From contig CAVYDJ010000003.1 in the NCBI GenBank assembly GCA_963767285.1, positions 310,001-374,000 of the forward strand: DNA of 64,000 bases. Direction: 5' to 3'. This stretch comes from WHSW01 sp963767285. GTDB taxonomy: Bacteria; Actinomycetota; Thermoleophilia; Solirubrobacterales; 70-9. Shown one piece after another: positions 26,796 to 34,990 of the stretch. The stretch's first letter is position 1, and each line of letters begins with the position of its first letter. The notes below the pieces were generated by a model. That model did not search any database and was not told where the DNA came from. It saw only the letters and a list, made by a program, of their open reading frames with translations. The position numbers were made by a program, and so were the translations under genes.

Positions 26796-27151
26796 TGGCA
26801 GACAAGCCCGAGATCCTCGACGAGGCGGCGATCGCCGACGACGAGCAGGCGCTGGCCAGTCGGGGCCCGGTCGACCTCATGCAGGTGCCGCGCCTGCTCG
26901 GCAATGCCCTCGGCGACATTCGCACGATCGCGGAGAACATGGCGACGCTGCCGAAGCTGCTGCTCACGCTCCGAGGGATCCAGGACGAGGTTCGCGAGCT
27001 CAACGACGAGGTGAAGCAGATGCGCGCCGCGGTCGAGTCGATGGGCGGTGACGTCGGCGAGCTTCGCGGCGGGATGGAGGACGTCTCCCGCGTCGCGCAT
27101 CCCCTGCGGCGCCTCAACCCGGTCCGCCGGCGCGCCGCCGGCGGCCAGTGA
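26795..27151 (+). CDS. Small coiled-coil protein of unknown function
   Basis: A 118-residue cytoplasmic protein. The start is ATG at 26795, or GTG at 26792 which overlaps the cyclase stop. The middle (LLGNALGDIRTIAENMATLPKLLLTL) is hydrophobic-helical, and residues about 65-100 (IQDEVRELNDEVKQMRAAVESMGG) form a heptad coiled coil; the C-terminus is basic. It resembles short envelope-associated helical proteins but I cannot name a family. Its tight coupling to the cyclase and lipoprotein genes suggests a shared process. It has no catalytic motif. Confidence 0.7.
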   Translation: MADKPEILDEAAIADDEQALASRGPVDLMQVPRLLGNALGDIRTIAENMATLPKLLLTLRGIQDEVRELNDEVKQMRAAVESMGGDVGELRGGMEDVSRVAHPLRRLNPVRRRAAGGQ

Positions 27152-27741
27152 GGCGGAGTCCGCTCGTACTTCTGCTGGTAGCCGCGCTCGCGGGCTGCGG
27201 CGATTCCGGCGACGAGCTTTCGTCCACCACGACGACCACCCCGGAGCCGCCGCCGAAGGAGACCCGCGATCCGCTCCCGGAGCGACCGAAGGATTGGGAG
27301 CCGTACGTCAACGAGCGCGGTGGCTACGCCCTCCTGCTTCCGCGGGGCTGGAAGGCCGACCCGGACGGCCCGCAGACGCTGATCCGCTCGTTCGACCGCC
27401 TGGTCGCGATCTCGATCGCCCCGGACCGCTCGTCCGAGGCCCGCGCGACGCCGATCGAGGATTACGCGACCAACACCGCCGACCAGCTCGGCGGCTTCGA
27501 GAAGGGCCTCGACGTCAAGGGCATGCGGCCGTACGACCACCACTACGAGGGGGTGGAGGTGTTCGGGACCGGGACGTCACGCGACGGCGTCGACCAGAAG
27601 GCGTCGGTGATCGTCCTGCGCCGCGGCGAGGTCGCGACCGTCACGGTCTTCCTTGCGGCGAACGCGAAGCCGAGCGCAGCCGAGAGCGTGCGGATCGCCA
27701 ACCGGGCGATCGCCACCCTGCGCACCCGCCTGCCCAACTAG
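27148..27741 (+). CDS. Lipoprotein (LpqN/PsbP-like fold likely)
   Basis: A 197-residue secreted lipoprotein. The GTG at 27148 overlaps the preceding stop. The signal peptide ends in the lipobox LAGC (Cys at residue 17), then a Ser/Thr/Pro linker (about 23-45). The mature domain (ERGGYALLLPRGWKADPDG onward, about 55-195) has the strand-turn pattern of LpqN/PsbP-type lipoproteins, which often bind hydrophobic ligands or assist envelope proteins. This assignment is from pattern only. It is the third gene of the cyclase operon and converges on pyrE, sharing CTAG. Confidence 0.78.
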   Translation: MRRSPLVLLLVAALAGCGDSGDELSSTTTTTPEPPPKETRDPLPERPKDWEPYVNERGGYALLLPRGWKADPDGPQTLIRSFDRLVAISIAPDRSSEARATPIEDYATNTADQLGGFEKGLDVKGMRPYDHHYEGVEVFGTGTSRDGVDQKASVIVLRRGEVATVTVFLAANAKPSAAESVRIANRAIATLRTRLPN

Positions 27742-28289
27742 CGGTCGGGCCGGTCGGGGTAGATCTCGTCGATCGTGACCAGGGCCTCGAAGGGGGCGTC
27801 CATCGCGCCGGCGATGGCCTCCGTGCCCCCGGCGAGCCGGTCCACCAGGCAGACGCCGCCGACGATCTCCAGGCCCTGCTCGCGGATCTGCTCGACAGCG
27901 GCGATGGTCGAGCCGCCGGTGGTGACGGTGTCCTCGACCACCAGGACCTTGGTGCCCGCCTCGACCGGTCCCTCGACCATCCGCTGCAGCCCGTGCGACT
28001 TGCCCTCCTTGCGGACGAAGAAGCCGACCAGCCCCTCGCCCTCCGGCACGGCGATCGCCGCGCAGGCGAGCGGGATCGCCGCCATCACGGGGCCGCCGAC
28101 CGCCGCGGCGCCGCGCTCGACGGCCTTGCCGGCGATCAGCTCGCCGGCGGCGAGGAAGCCCCGGGGCTGAAGCACGGCGCGCCGCGCGTCGACGTAGTAC
28201 TGCGCCGTCTGCCCGCTCGACAGCGTCACCTCGCCGATCACGAGCGCGTGCTCGCGCAGCTCGGCGATGAGGGTCTGGCGAGCGTCCAC
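27738..28289 (-). CDS. pyrE: Orotate phosphoribosyltransferase
   Basis: A 183-residue enzyme that joins orotate to PRPP to give OMP in pyrimidine synthesis. The PRPP-binding motif VLVVEDTVTTGGS (about residues 114-126) is canonical, and the N-terminal region SSGQTAQYYVDARRAVLQPRG matches the orotate/PRPP site. Length is slightly short but normal for actinobacterial PyrE. The start is GTG at 28289. It is downstream of the L,D-transpeptidase gene on the same strand but separated by a terminator, so it is probably transcribed alone. Its stop shares CTAG with the lipoprotein gene. Confidence 0.93.
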   Translation of the reverse strand: MDARQTLIAELREHALVIGEVTLSSGQTAQYYVDARRAVLQPRGFLAAGELIAGKAVERGAAAVGGPVMAAIPLACAAIAVPEGEGLVGFFVRKEGKSHGLQRMVEGPVEAGTKVLVVEDTVTTGGSTIAAVEQIREQGLEIVGGVCLVDRLAGGTEAIAGAMDAPFEALVTIDEIYPDRPDR

Positions 28290-28355
28290 GCCGTCAACCT
28301 ACAAGCCCGACCTGCAACAGACCCGACGGGTGCGGAGGCGGGAGCTCAAACAAAA

Positions 28356-28376
28356 GCCCGCGGCGTAGCCGCGGGC
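28356..28376 (-). terminator. Rho-independent terminator after the L,D-transpeptidase gene
   Basis: GCCCGCGGC (28356-28364) and GCCGCGGGC (28368-28376) form a perfect 9-bp stem with a 3-base loop. Read on the minus strand, the stem is followed by TTTTGTTTG, which is the classical arrangement for stopping transcription of the gene ending at 28417. It shields pyrE, which begins 67 bases further on. Confidence 0.88.
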
Positions 28377-28416
28377 AATTGATTCAAGCGGGAGCCGAGC
28401 AACCCGGCGGAGTTAT

Positions 28417-29391
28417 TTAGGCGTACACATACATCTTGTCGCCCAAGTCGATCCAGTTGTAGATGAAGACCGAATCGGGGATCGGGTTGCGGATGCAGCC
28501 GTGGCTGGCCGGATAGGGCGGGACCGAGGCGTAACCGTGGGTGGCCTCGCCGCGGTTGTAATAGACCGAGTAGTACATCCCGAGCGAGTTGTAGCCGGGG
28601 TCCTTGCGGTAGAAGGTGAAGGCGCCCTGATCCGACGGCGTTGCCGCCGCCCCGGTGGCGATGTGGAAGACGTACTTCGCCTTGCCGCCGTCGACGAGCG
28701 CCATCACCTGCTTGGAGATGTCGACCTCGACGTGCTTGCCGGAGGTGTGGCTGGGCGTGAAGCCGCCCTTGCCCTCGGCGAGCATCTTGAAGATCTCCGG
28801 CGTCGCCTGGAAGTTGCGCGCCATCCCGTTGACCTTGCGGAAGGCCATCACGGCGCGCTCGGTGTGGGACCCGTAGTTGTGCTTGTCGGAGTCGTAGTAA
28901 CCCTGGTCGCGCATGAGCTCGTTGAACAGGTCGACCTCCGGACCGCGGTCGCCCGGGTCGAGGTCGGGGAACTTGAGCGAGAACGGCTTCGACTTCGCCG
29001 TCGCGCCCTTCTGCTGGGCGGTCGGCTTCTTGTGCGCGCGGGCGCGGTACTTGCCGGACTCGAGCAGCGGCGTCGTGCGCAGCTTGATGCGACCGTACGT
29101 CTTGCCCTTGACCTGGCGCACGTACGGGTTCGCCTTCAGGATCGTGTCGCCGCCGCTGCCGAGGCGGACCTGAACCTTCTGGTGGCCGACGAACGGGGTC
29201 ACGGTGCCGACGATCTCGACCCGCTCCCCGACCTTCGCCTTGTCGCCCTTGAGCCCGTTGATCTTCAGCTTGATCTTCGCCGGCTTCGGACCACCGCCGC
29301 CAGCGGTGCCCTGGGCGAGGGCGATCGTGGGGGACAGGGTCATGGCGATCGTCGCCAACATCCCTGCGGCGACCTTGAGGAGCTTGTTCAC
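28417..29391 (-). CDS. Secreted L,D-transpeptidase (YkuD) with peptidoglycan-binding domain
   Basis: A 324-residue cell-wall enzyme. GTG at 29391 gives a signal peptide (about residues 5-26). Next is an Ig-like domain (about 38-130, IKINGLKGDKAKVGERVEIVG), a peptidoglycan-binding domain (about 145-200, GDRGPEVDLFNELMRDQGYY), and the YkuD catalytic domain (about 215-324) with HGYASVPPYPASHGCIRN, where SHGCIR holds the active Cys. It should form 3-3 crosslinks or anchor proteins to peptidoglycan. It follows the CPBP protease gene by 38 bases and ends at a strong terminator. Confidence 0.93.
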   Translation of the reverse strand: MNKLLKVAAGMLATIAMTLSPTIALAQGTAGGGGPKPAKIKLKINGLKGDKAKVGERVEIVGTVTPFVGHQKVQVRLGSGGDTILKANPYVRQVKGKTYGRIKLRTTPLLESGKYRARAHKKPTAQQKGATAKSKPFSLKFPDLDPGDRGPEVDLFNELMRDQGYYDSDKHNYGSHTERAVMAFRKVNGMARNFQATPEIFKMLAEGKGGFTPSHTSGKHVEVDISKQVMALVDGGKAKYVFHIATGAAATPSDQGAFTFYRKDPGYNSLGMYYSVYYNRGEATHGYASVPPYPASHGCIRNPIPDSVFIYNWIDLGDKMYVYA

Positions 29392-29429
29392 GCCCGGAAT
29401 TGAAGCAGGACGGCTCGACGAGTTGCGGG

Positions 29430-30221
29430 TCACGTGCTGATCAGGATCGTGAAGGCGATCGCGTTGTTGACCATATGCACGGCGATCGTCGGGTAAATCG
29501 ATCCCGTCCGCTCGTAGAGCCACGAGAGCCAGAGGCCGAAGACGGTGATCTGGAGGACGACGCCCCAGGTTTCCGGACCGGTGTAGTGGAAGAGGCCCCA
29601 GATGCCGCTCGCCAGCAGCGCGGCGAGCATGGACCGCATCCCGTTTCGCATGCCCCGGAACAGGAAGCCGCGGAAGAAGATCTCCTCGCTGACCGGGGCG
29701 ACGATGACGATCAGAAGGCCCGCGATCACCGTCCCGAGCGCCCCCGAGTCGCCGCCGAGCTCGCGGGTGATGTCCTCCTGCTCGGGCGCCAGCAGCAGCG
29801 AGATCACGATCGCGCAGGCGACGTAGCCGAAGTAGGTGGCGACCGCGAGCCAGATCGGCTTGCGCAGCGGCCGGCGCAGCCCGAGCGCATCGCGGCGGAC
29901 GGAGGTCGGCAGATCGCGGCCGGCGAACACGAACGCGACCAGGATCAGGCTCGCCGCGAGCGACGCCTGCAGCGTGACCTGGGCGCCGAGCGACTCGATC
30001 TCGGGATCGAACGCCGAGACGATCAGCGCCAGGCCGATCACGACGACGATCAGGAAGCCGAGCCCGCCGAACGCCTTGCCCGGACCCCAGCTCGCCGACG
30101 GCATCAGGTCGCCCGCCGGCGCCGGCGCCGGCGCGGGCGCCGGCTCGCCCGCGGGCGAGCTCAGCGGCGGTCCGGTCGGCGGCGGCGGCTGGCTGGCCGG
30201 TGGTGGAAGCGACTCGGTCAA
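29430..30221 (-). CDS. CPBP-family intramembrane metalloprotease
   Basis: A 263-residue membrane protein. A Pro/Ala-rich cytoplasmic N-terminus (about residues 1-45) precedes roughly seven membrane segments. The family motifs are EEIFFRGFLFRGMRNG (about residues 176-191; Glu-Glu and Arg), FHYTG (about 211-215) and HMVNNAIAF (about 247-255), whose Glu and His residues bind zinc in Rce1/CPBP proteases. The role may be processing of membrane substrates or bacteriocin-type immunity. The start is TTG at 30221, overlapping the HAD gene stop by 4 nt. It is coexpressed with HAD upstream and L,D-transpeptidase downstream. Confidence 0.87.
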   Translation of the reverse strand: MTESLPPPASQPPPPTGPPLSSPAGEPAPAPAPAPAGDLMPSASWGPGKAFGGLGFLIVVVIGLALIVSAFDPEIESLGAQVTLQASLAASLILVAFVFAGRDLPTSVRRDALGLRRPLRKPIWLAVATYFGYVACAIVISLLLAPEQEDITRELGGDSGALGTVIAGLLIVIVAPVSEEIFFRGFLFRGMRNGMRSMLAALLASGIWGLFHYTGPETWGVVLQITVFGLWLSWLYERTGSIYPTIAVHMVNNAIAFTILIST

Positions 30222-30820
30222 GGTCGGAGATGGTCCTCGATCTCGGCGAGCGAGCGTAGCTGGCCGCCCGCGCCGTTTCGATCGAGCAACAGCGCCGGGA
30301 TGCCCGCGGCGCGCGCGCCATCAACGTCCTCATCGGGCGTGTCCCCGATGTGGAGCGCCTCCGACGGCTCGCATCCGGCGAGCTCCAGCGCGACGGAGAA
30401 GATCGCGGGATCAGGCTTCGCGGCGCCCGCGGCGGCGGAGGTGACGACGGCGTCGAGATCGGCCGCGAGCCCGCAGCGCTCGAGCACCTCGGGCAGCGAG
30501 ACGTCCCAGTTCGAGACGCAGACGAGGGTCAGCCCGCGGTCGCGAAGCGCCGCCAGCGCCGGGGCCGCGTCGGGGTAGGCGCGAAAGCGGATCGCCGCCA
30601 TCATCGTCTCGACGTCGACCTCCCGCCCGAGCTCGCGCGACAGCAGCGCGGCGCACCGGGAGCGCAGGTCGGCGAGCGCCGCCTCGTCGGACCCCTCGAT
30701 CGCGTGCTCGCGGTAGTAGGCCATCTCGGTCCGCCAGGCCGTCTCCTCGCCCATCCGCGTCCACGGAGGCTCGAGCTCGACCAGGGTTCCGAGCGCGTCG
30801 AAAAGGACGGCCTTCGTCAT
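30218..30820 (-). CDS. HAD-superfamily hydrolase
   Basis: A 200-residue phosphatase-like protein. Motif I is AVLFDALGTLVELE (about residues 4-17); the second catalytic Asp position (DxD/T) is Ala-Leu here, so the pattern is DALGT rather than DxDGT, as in haloacid-dehalogenase-like subfamilies. Motif II VCVSNWD (about 112-118), motif III Lys in AAKPDPAIF (about 143-151), and motif IV IGDTPDEDVDGARAAG (about 165-180) are intact. The cap is helical (C1). The substrate is unknown. It is divergent from the MscS gene with 30 bases between starts, and overlaps the CPBP start. Confidence 0.88.
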   Translation of the reverse strand: MTKAVLFDALGTLVELEPPWTRMGEETAWRTEMAYYREHAIEGSDEAALADLRSRCAALLSRELGREVDVETMMAAIRFRAYPDAAPALAALRDRGLTLVCVSNWDVSLPEVLERCGLAADLDAVVTSAAAGAAKPDPAIFSVALELAGCEPSEALHIGDTPDEDVDGARAAGIPALLLDRNGAGGQLRSLAEIEDHLRP

Positions 30821-30850
30821 TCGTCGGAGGAGACTGGCAGGATCGGCACC

Positions 30851-31624
30851 ATGGAAGAGAGCTTCTGGGAATCCAACGGCGACTGGATCTCGGCGCTGAT
30901 CACGCTGGTCATCGCGTTTGCGGTCGCCTTCATCGTCGACCGCTTCGTGATCGCCCGGGCGACCGGGGTGGCGGCCAAGGTCACCGACTCGACGATCTCG
31001 CGGGCGACCAACACGCGCCTGCGGATGATCCGCAGACTGGTCTTCGCGACGATCATCATCCTCGGCGTCGGGATCGCGCTGACCCAGTTCGACCAGCTCA
31101 ACAAGCTCGCCAACGCCGTCCTCGCCTCCAGCGCGGTTCTCGGCCTGGTCCTGGGGTTCGCGGCGCAGAAGATCCTGGCCAACCCGCTCGCCGGGATCCT
31201 GCTCGCGATCTCGCAGCCGATCCGGATCGGCGACTCGGTGACGATCGAGGACGAGACCGGCCGGGTCGACGACCTGACCCTCTCCCACACCTTCATCGAC
31301 ACCGGGGACGGGCGACTGGTGATCGTGCCCAACGAGACCGTGGTCACGAACGTGATCGTCAACCGCTCGACCGGCAACCTCAGCGCTCCGGTCGCGGTCT
31401 CCGTCTGGGTGCCGGCCGACGCCGACGTCGGCCAGGCTCGCGAGGCGCTCGAAGCGCTCGAGCCGTCGCAGATCGACGTCGCCGAGGTGACGCCCGACGG
31501 CGTGCGCCTGGAGATTCACGGCCCGCGGCGGCCGGGAGGCACGCGTGCGGCGGGCGAGGAGGCGGCCCTGCGCGAGCGGGCGCAACGGGCGCTTCGCCAG
31601 GCGGGAGTACTGTCGGCCCAGTAA
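30851..31624 (+). CDS. mscS: Small-conductance mechanosensitive channel (MscS family)
   Basis: A 257-residue membrane channel that opens under membrane tension to release solutes. Three hydrophobic segments lie at about residues 10-35, 58-80 and 90-125; the last is the pore helix region with AVLGLVLGFAAQKILANPLAGI. The MscS beta domain follows (IRIGDSVTIEDETGRVDDL, then IVPNETVVTNVIVN). The cytoplasmic C-terminus is short and Arg-rich. The ATG at 30851 is used; no longer start is supported because HAD begins on the other strand nearby. The gene stands 25 bases before the PBP gene. Confidence 0.9.
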   Translation: MEESFWESNGDWISALITLVIAFAVAFIVDRFVIARATGVAAKVTDSTISRATNTRLRMIRRLVFATIIILGVGIALTQFDQLNKLANAVLASSAVLGLVLGFAAQKILANPLAGILLAISQPIRIGDSVTIEDETGRVDDLTLSHTFIDTGDGRLVIVPNETVVTNVIVNRSTGNLSAPVAVSVWVPADADVGQAREALEALEPSQIDVAEVTPDGVRLEIHGPRRPGGTRAAGEEAALRERAQRALRQAGVLSAQ

Positions 31625-31649
31625 CAGCGCTGGGTACCCTTACGGGGTC

Positions 31650-33791
31650 GTGACCGCTCGCCAACGCAGACGGCACCGGGGCTCGCAGGGTGGCTCGGTG
31701 GGTAAGTGGATCCTGTTCGTGTTCGTCGGGATCTTCGCCGTCGTCATCGCCGCCCTCGGCGGCGTCGCGATGTGGGTGCAGGACATCCGCGCCGACGTGC
31801 CCAGCATCGACACGCTGAAGCCGGCCGAGAGCGGCGCCAACTCCGAGGTCTTCGCCGCCGACGGGACCAGCCTCGGCTACGTGCAGTCGAGCATCATCCG
31901 CGACCCGGTCGATCTCCAGAAGATGCCGAGGGTGCTCCAAAACGCGACGATCGCGATCGAGGACGAGAACTTCTACGAGCACTCGGGGGTCGATTACGGG
32001 GCGGTGGTCCGCGCCGCGATCGAGAACGTCGAGGCCGGCGAGGTCGAGCAGGGCGCTTCGACGCTCACCCAGCAGCTGGTCCGCAACCTGTATCTCGAGG
32101 ACCCCGAGGACACGATCGAGCGCAAGATCATCGAAGCCGAGATGGCGCGCGAGTACGAGGACGAGCACACCAAGAACGAGATCCTCGAGGAGTACCTGAA
32201 CACCGCCTCCTACGGCACCAACGACGGCAAGACCGCGGTCGGCGTTCAGGCGGCGTCGCAGGTGTTCTTCAACAAGGACGTCTCCGAGCTCAACCTCGGC
32301 GAAGCGGCGCTGCTCGCCGGACTGCCCCAGGCCCCGACCGACTACAACCCCTTCCTCAACCCCGACGGGGCGAAGAACCGCCGTAATCAGGTGCTCGATG
32401 CGCTGGCGGAGCAGGGGTACGTCACCTACGCGACCGCCGAGGTGGCGAAGGCCGACGGGCTTGGCCTCGAGCGCGGCTACCGCTACGAGTCGCGCACCCA
32501 GCAGTACTTCTTCGACTTCGTCCAGCAGGAGCTGATCGACCGCTACGGCGTCCAGACGGTTCGCGAGGGTGGGCTGAAGGTCTATACGACGCTCGATCCG
32601 CGCCTGCAGGCCGTCGCCGAGGAGGCGATCGCCGCCCATCCCGTCACCGGTGCCGCCGAGGCGCTCGTTTCGACCGAGGTCGACACCGGGGAGATCATCG
32701 CGATGGCCTCGTCGGAGTCCTATGAGGACAGCCAGTTCAACCTCGCCGCGCAGGGCCGCCGCCAGCCGGGCTCGTCGTTCAAGCCCTACGCGCTCACCGC
32801 GGCCGTCGACCAGGGGATCGACCCCGACAGCACCTACTACGCCGCCCCGAGCACGATCAGCATCCCGCAGGGGATCGGCGCCCCGCCCTGGGTCGTCAGC
32901 GGCGGCGCGGGCGGCTCGATCAGCCTGCGCCAGGCGACCGCGAACTCCGTCAACACGGTCTTCGCGCAGCTGGTCACCGACATCGGTCCCGACACGATGG
33001 ACGACATGGCGAAGCGGATGGGCGTCTCGAGCCCGCTGTCCGGATTTCCTGCCGACGTCCTCGGCGCCAGCGACGTCACGGTGCTCGACCAGTCGAACGG
33101 CTTCGCGACGATCGCCAACGGCGGCGTCCACCACGAGCCGACCGCGATCTCCCGGGTCGAGTTCCCCGACGGCGAGGTCGACGTCCCCGAGGATCCGGAG
33201 GGAACGCGGGTGATCTCCGACGGGGTCGCCTACACGGTCGCCGACGTGATGAAGGGAACGCTCGAGTACGGCACGGCGGCCGGCCAGGGGATCGGCTGCC
33301 CTGCGTCCGGCAAGACCGGCACGACCGAGGAGCAGGCCGACGCCTGGTTCGTCGGCTACACGCCGCACATCTCGACCGCCGTCTGGGTCGGCAATCCGAA
33401 CGAGCGAGTCCCGCTGCCGGGCTACGGCGGTCAGCTCGCCGCGCCGATCTGGCACGACTACATGATGGTTGCGGCGACCGAGCCCTGTGACGACTTCCCG
33501 GAGGCGCAGAACCCCGCCGACCTGTCCGGCTACTCCAGCGAGCACACGGTCGACCCCAACTACGAGAGCGACGAGACCACGACCACGACGACGACCGACG
33601 AGGAGGCGGACGAGGACTCCGACGAGCCGCCGCCCGGTGGCTACGACCCGAACCTCTACGCCCCGGGCGCCGGTCAGGAGCCGGCCCCGACTCCCGAGCC
33701 GCCGGATGCGCCGGACGTCGGCGACGTCACGCCCGGTGGCGGCGGAGCCGGCCCGCCGACCGGCGGCGCCGGCGGCGTCGATCCGGACTAG
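31650..33791 (+). CDS. Class A penicillin-binding protein (bifunctional transglycosylase/transpeptidase)
   Basis: A 713-residue peptidoglycan synthase. After a short basic N-terminus comes one membrane anchor (about residues 18-42). The GT51 transglycosylase domain has IAIEDENFYEHSGVDYGAVVRA and GASTLTQQLVRNLYL (about 90-150). The transpeptidase domain has the SxxK motif in QPGSSFKPYALT (about 370-381), SVN in TANSVNTVF, and KTGT in SGKTGTTEEQADAWFVGY. The C-terminal ~110 residues are a low-complexity Thr/Asp/Pro/Gly tail. The start is GTG at 31650 with TACCCT nine bases before. Length is normal. Confidence 0.94.
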   Translation: MTARQRRRHRGSQGGSVGKWILFVFVGIFAVVIAALGGVAMWVQDIRADVPSIDTLKPAESGANSEVFAADGTSLGYVQSSIIRDPVDLQKMPRVLQNATIAIEDENFYEHSGVDYGAVVRAAIENVEAGEVEQGASTLTQQLVRNLYLEDPEDTIERKIIEAEMAREYEDEHTKNEILEEYLNTASYGTNDGKTAVGVQAASQVFFNKDVSELNLGEAALLAGLPQAPTDYNPFLNPDGAKNRRNQVLDALAEQGYVTYATAEVAKADGLGLERGYRYESRTQQYFFDFVQQELIDRYGVQTVREGGLKVYTTLDPRLQAVAEEAIAAHPVTGAAEALVSTEVDTGEIIAMASSESYEDSQFNLAAQGRRQPGSSFKPYALTAAVDQGIDPDSTYYAAPSTISIPQGIGAPPWVVSGGAGGSISLRQATANSVNTVFAQLVTDIGPDTMDDMAKRMGVSSPLSGFPADVLGASDVTVLDQSNGFATIANGGVHHEPTAISRVEFPDGEVDVPEDPEGTRVISDGVAYTVADVMKGTLEYGTAAGQGIGCPASGKTGTTEEQADAWFVGYTPHISTAVWVGNPNERVPLPGYGGQLAAPIWHDYMMVAATEPCDDFPEAQNPADLSGYSSEHTVDPNYESDETTTTTTTDEEADEDSDEPPPGGYDPNLYAPGAGQEPAPTPEPPDAPDVGDVTPGGGGAGPPTGGAGGVDPD

Positions 33792-33810
33792 ACGCCCCGA
33801 GGCGCCGAGC

Positions 33811-34800
33811 GTGAGCGGCGAGTTCGAGCTGATCGCCGCGATCCGCGAGCGGATCGCGAGCGCCGGCGCCGACCGCTCCGACGCGCTCGTGCTGGGAAGC
33901 GGCGACGACGCCGCGATCACGGTTCGCGACGGGGCGACCGCGACGAGCGTCGACGCGCTGGTCGAGGCGGTCCACTTCCGGATGCCGCCCTTCCGGCCCG
34001 GCGAGGTCGGCCACAAGGCGCTCGCCGTCGCCCTCTCCGACCTCGCGGCGATGGGCGCCGCTCCCGGCGAGGCGTACGTGCAGCTCGGCGTCCCAGAGGG
34101 CCGCGCCGAGGAGGAGCTGCTGGAGCTGGCCGGCGGCCTGGCCGCGGTCGCGGCAACGCACGGCGTCGCGATCGCGGGGGGCGACGTGACCCGAGCCCCG
34201 GTGCTGCTCGTCGCGGTCACGGTGGTCGGGACCGCCGCCGGGCCCGACGAGCTCGTGCGCCGCCGCGGCGCCGGCCCCGGCGACGTGGTCGCGATCACCG
34301 GCGAGCTCGGTGGCGCCGCGGCGGGACTGCTGCTGCTCTCCGATCACGGGCTTGCCGCATCGCTCGACGACCATACGGCGGAGGCGCTGCGCCGTCGTCA
34401 GCTCACGCCTGAGCCGCGGCTCACCGCAGGGATGGCGCTCGCCGCCAGCGGGGCGACGGCGATGATCGACGTCAGCGACGGGCTCGGGGCCGACGCCACG
34501 CACATGAGCGGCGCCGGGGTGGGGCTGGAGATCGACCTCGAGCGGGTCCCGGTGCAGTCCGGGGTCGCCGAGGTCGCTGCCGCCGCGGGGCGTGACCCGC
34601 TCGACCTGGTCGCCGCGGCCGGCGAGGACTACGAGCTGCTGGTGACGCTGCCCTCCGGGCGCGCGGGCGAGGCCGCCGACGCGGTCGCCGCAGCCGGCTC
34701 GACCCTGACCGTCATCGGCGAGGTCAACGCGGGCGACGGCGTGGTGCTCAGCGGCCCCGAGGGTCCTCGGGACACCGGCGGTTACGACCAGCTCCGCTGA
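33811..34800 (+). CDS. thiL: Thiamine-monophosphate kinase
   Basis: A 329-residue enzyme that phosphorylates thiamine phosphate to the active cofactor thiamine diphosphate. Recognisable blocks are the N-terminal GSGDDAAITV (about residues 30-39), the SVDALVEAVHF strand and HKALAVALSDLAAMGAAP (about 67-84), the magnesium/ATP segment IAGGDVTRAP (about 126-135), and the later IDVSDGLGADATHM and AGEDYELLVTLP motifs. The start is GTG at 33811, nineteen bases after the PBP stop, probably in the same transcript. Its last 53 bases are overlapped antisense by the FlgM-like gene. Confidence 0.93.
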   Translation: MSGEFELIAAIRERIASAGADRSDALVLGSGDDAAITVRDGATATSVDALVEAVHFRMPPFRPGEVGHKALAVALSDLAAMGAAPGEAYVQLGVPEGRAEEELLELAGGLAAVAATHGVAIAGGDVTRAPVLLVAVTVVGTAAGPDELVRRRGAGPGDVVAITGELGGAAAGLLLLSDHGLAASLDDHTAEALRRRQLTPEPRLTAGMALAASGATAMIDVSDGLGADATHMSGAGVGLEIDLERVPVQSGVAEVAAAAGRDPLDLVAAAGEDYELLVTLPSGRAGEAADAVAAAGSTLTVIGEVNAGDGVVLSGPEGPRDTGGYDQLR

Positions 34801-34927
34801 TCGTTCCGGGTCCGTGCTGCTGCTTGAGCAGGCGGATCCGGCGCAGCATCGCGTCGGCGACCGCAGGGGCGTCGACGTCGTACCGGTTGCTCTGGATCTC
34901 TCGCTTCAATTTGTTCACCCTGGCCAT
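34748..34927 (-). CDS. Small FlgM-like (anti-sigma-28) protein
   Basis: A 59-residue basic protein too short for most gene finders. It starts MARVNKLKREIQSNRYDVDA and continues into helix AVADAMLRRIRLLKQQHGPG. This resembles the C-terminal sigma-binding half of FlgM (pattern LKxxIxxGxYxVDxxxVAxxML). The start ATG 34927 has GGAG ten bases upstream. The last 18 residues (Arg, Gly, Cys) run antisense through the thiL 3' end. No flagellar genes are in the window, so the target sigma factor is unknown; it may only be a FlgM-type fold. Its real-gene status rests on the conserved-looking N-terminal 40 residues. Confidence 0.55.
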   Translation of the reverse strand: MARVNKLKREIQSNRYDVDAPAVADAMLRRIRLLKQQHGPGTISGAGRNRRCPEDPRGR

Positions 34928-34990
34928 GTCGTCCGTACTCCGTTAATCGGCGCGGACGACGCTGAACACGACTGGCATTTCGTCCATTTT

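Noticed and set aside
31380..34298. A 972-codon open frame on the minus strand
   Set aside because: It is the antisense shadow of the PBP and thiL genes and has no recognisable domain.
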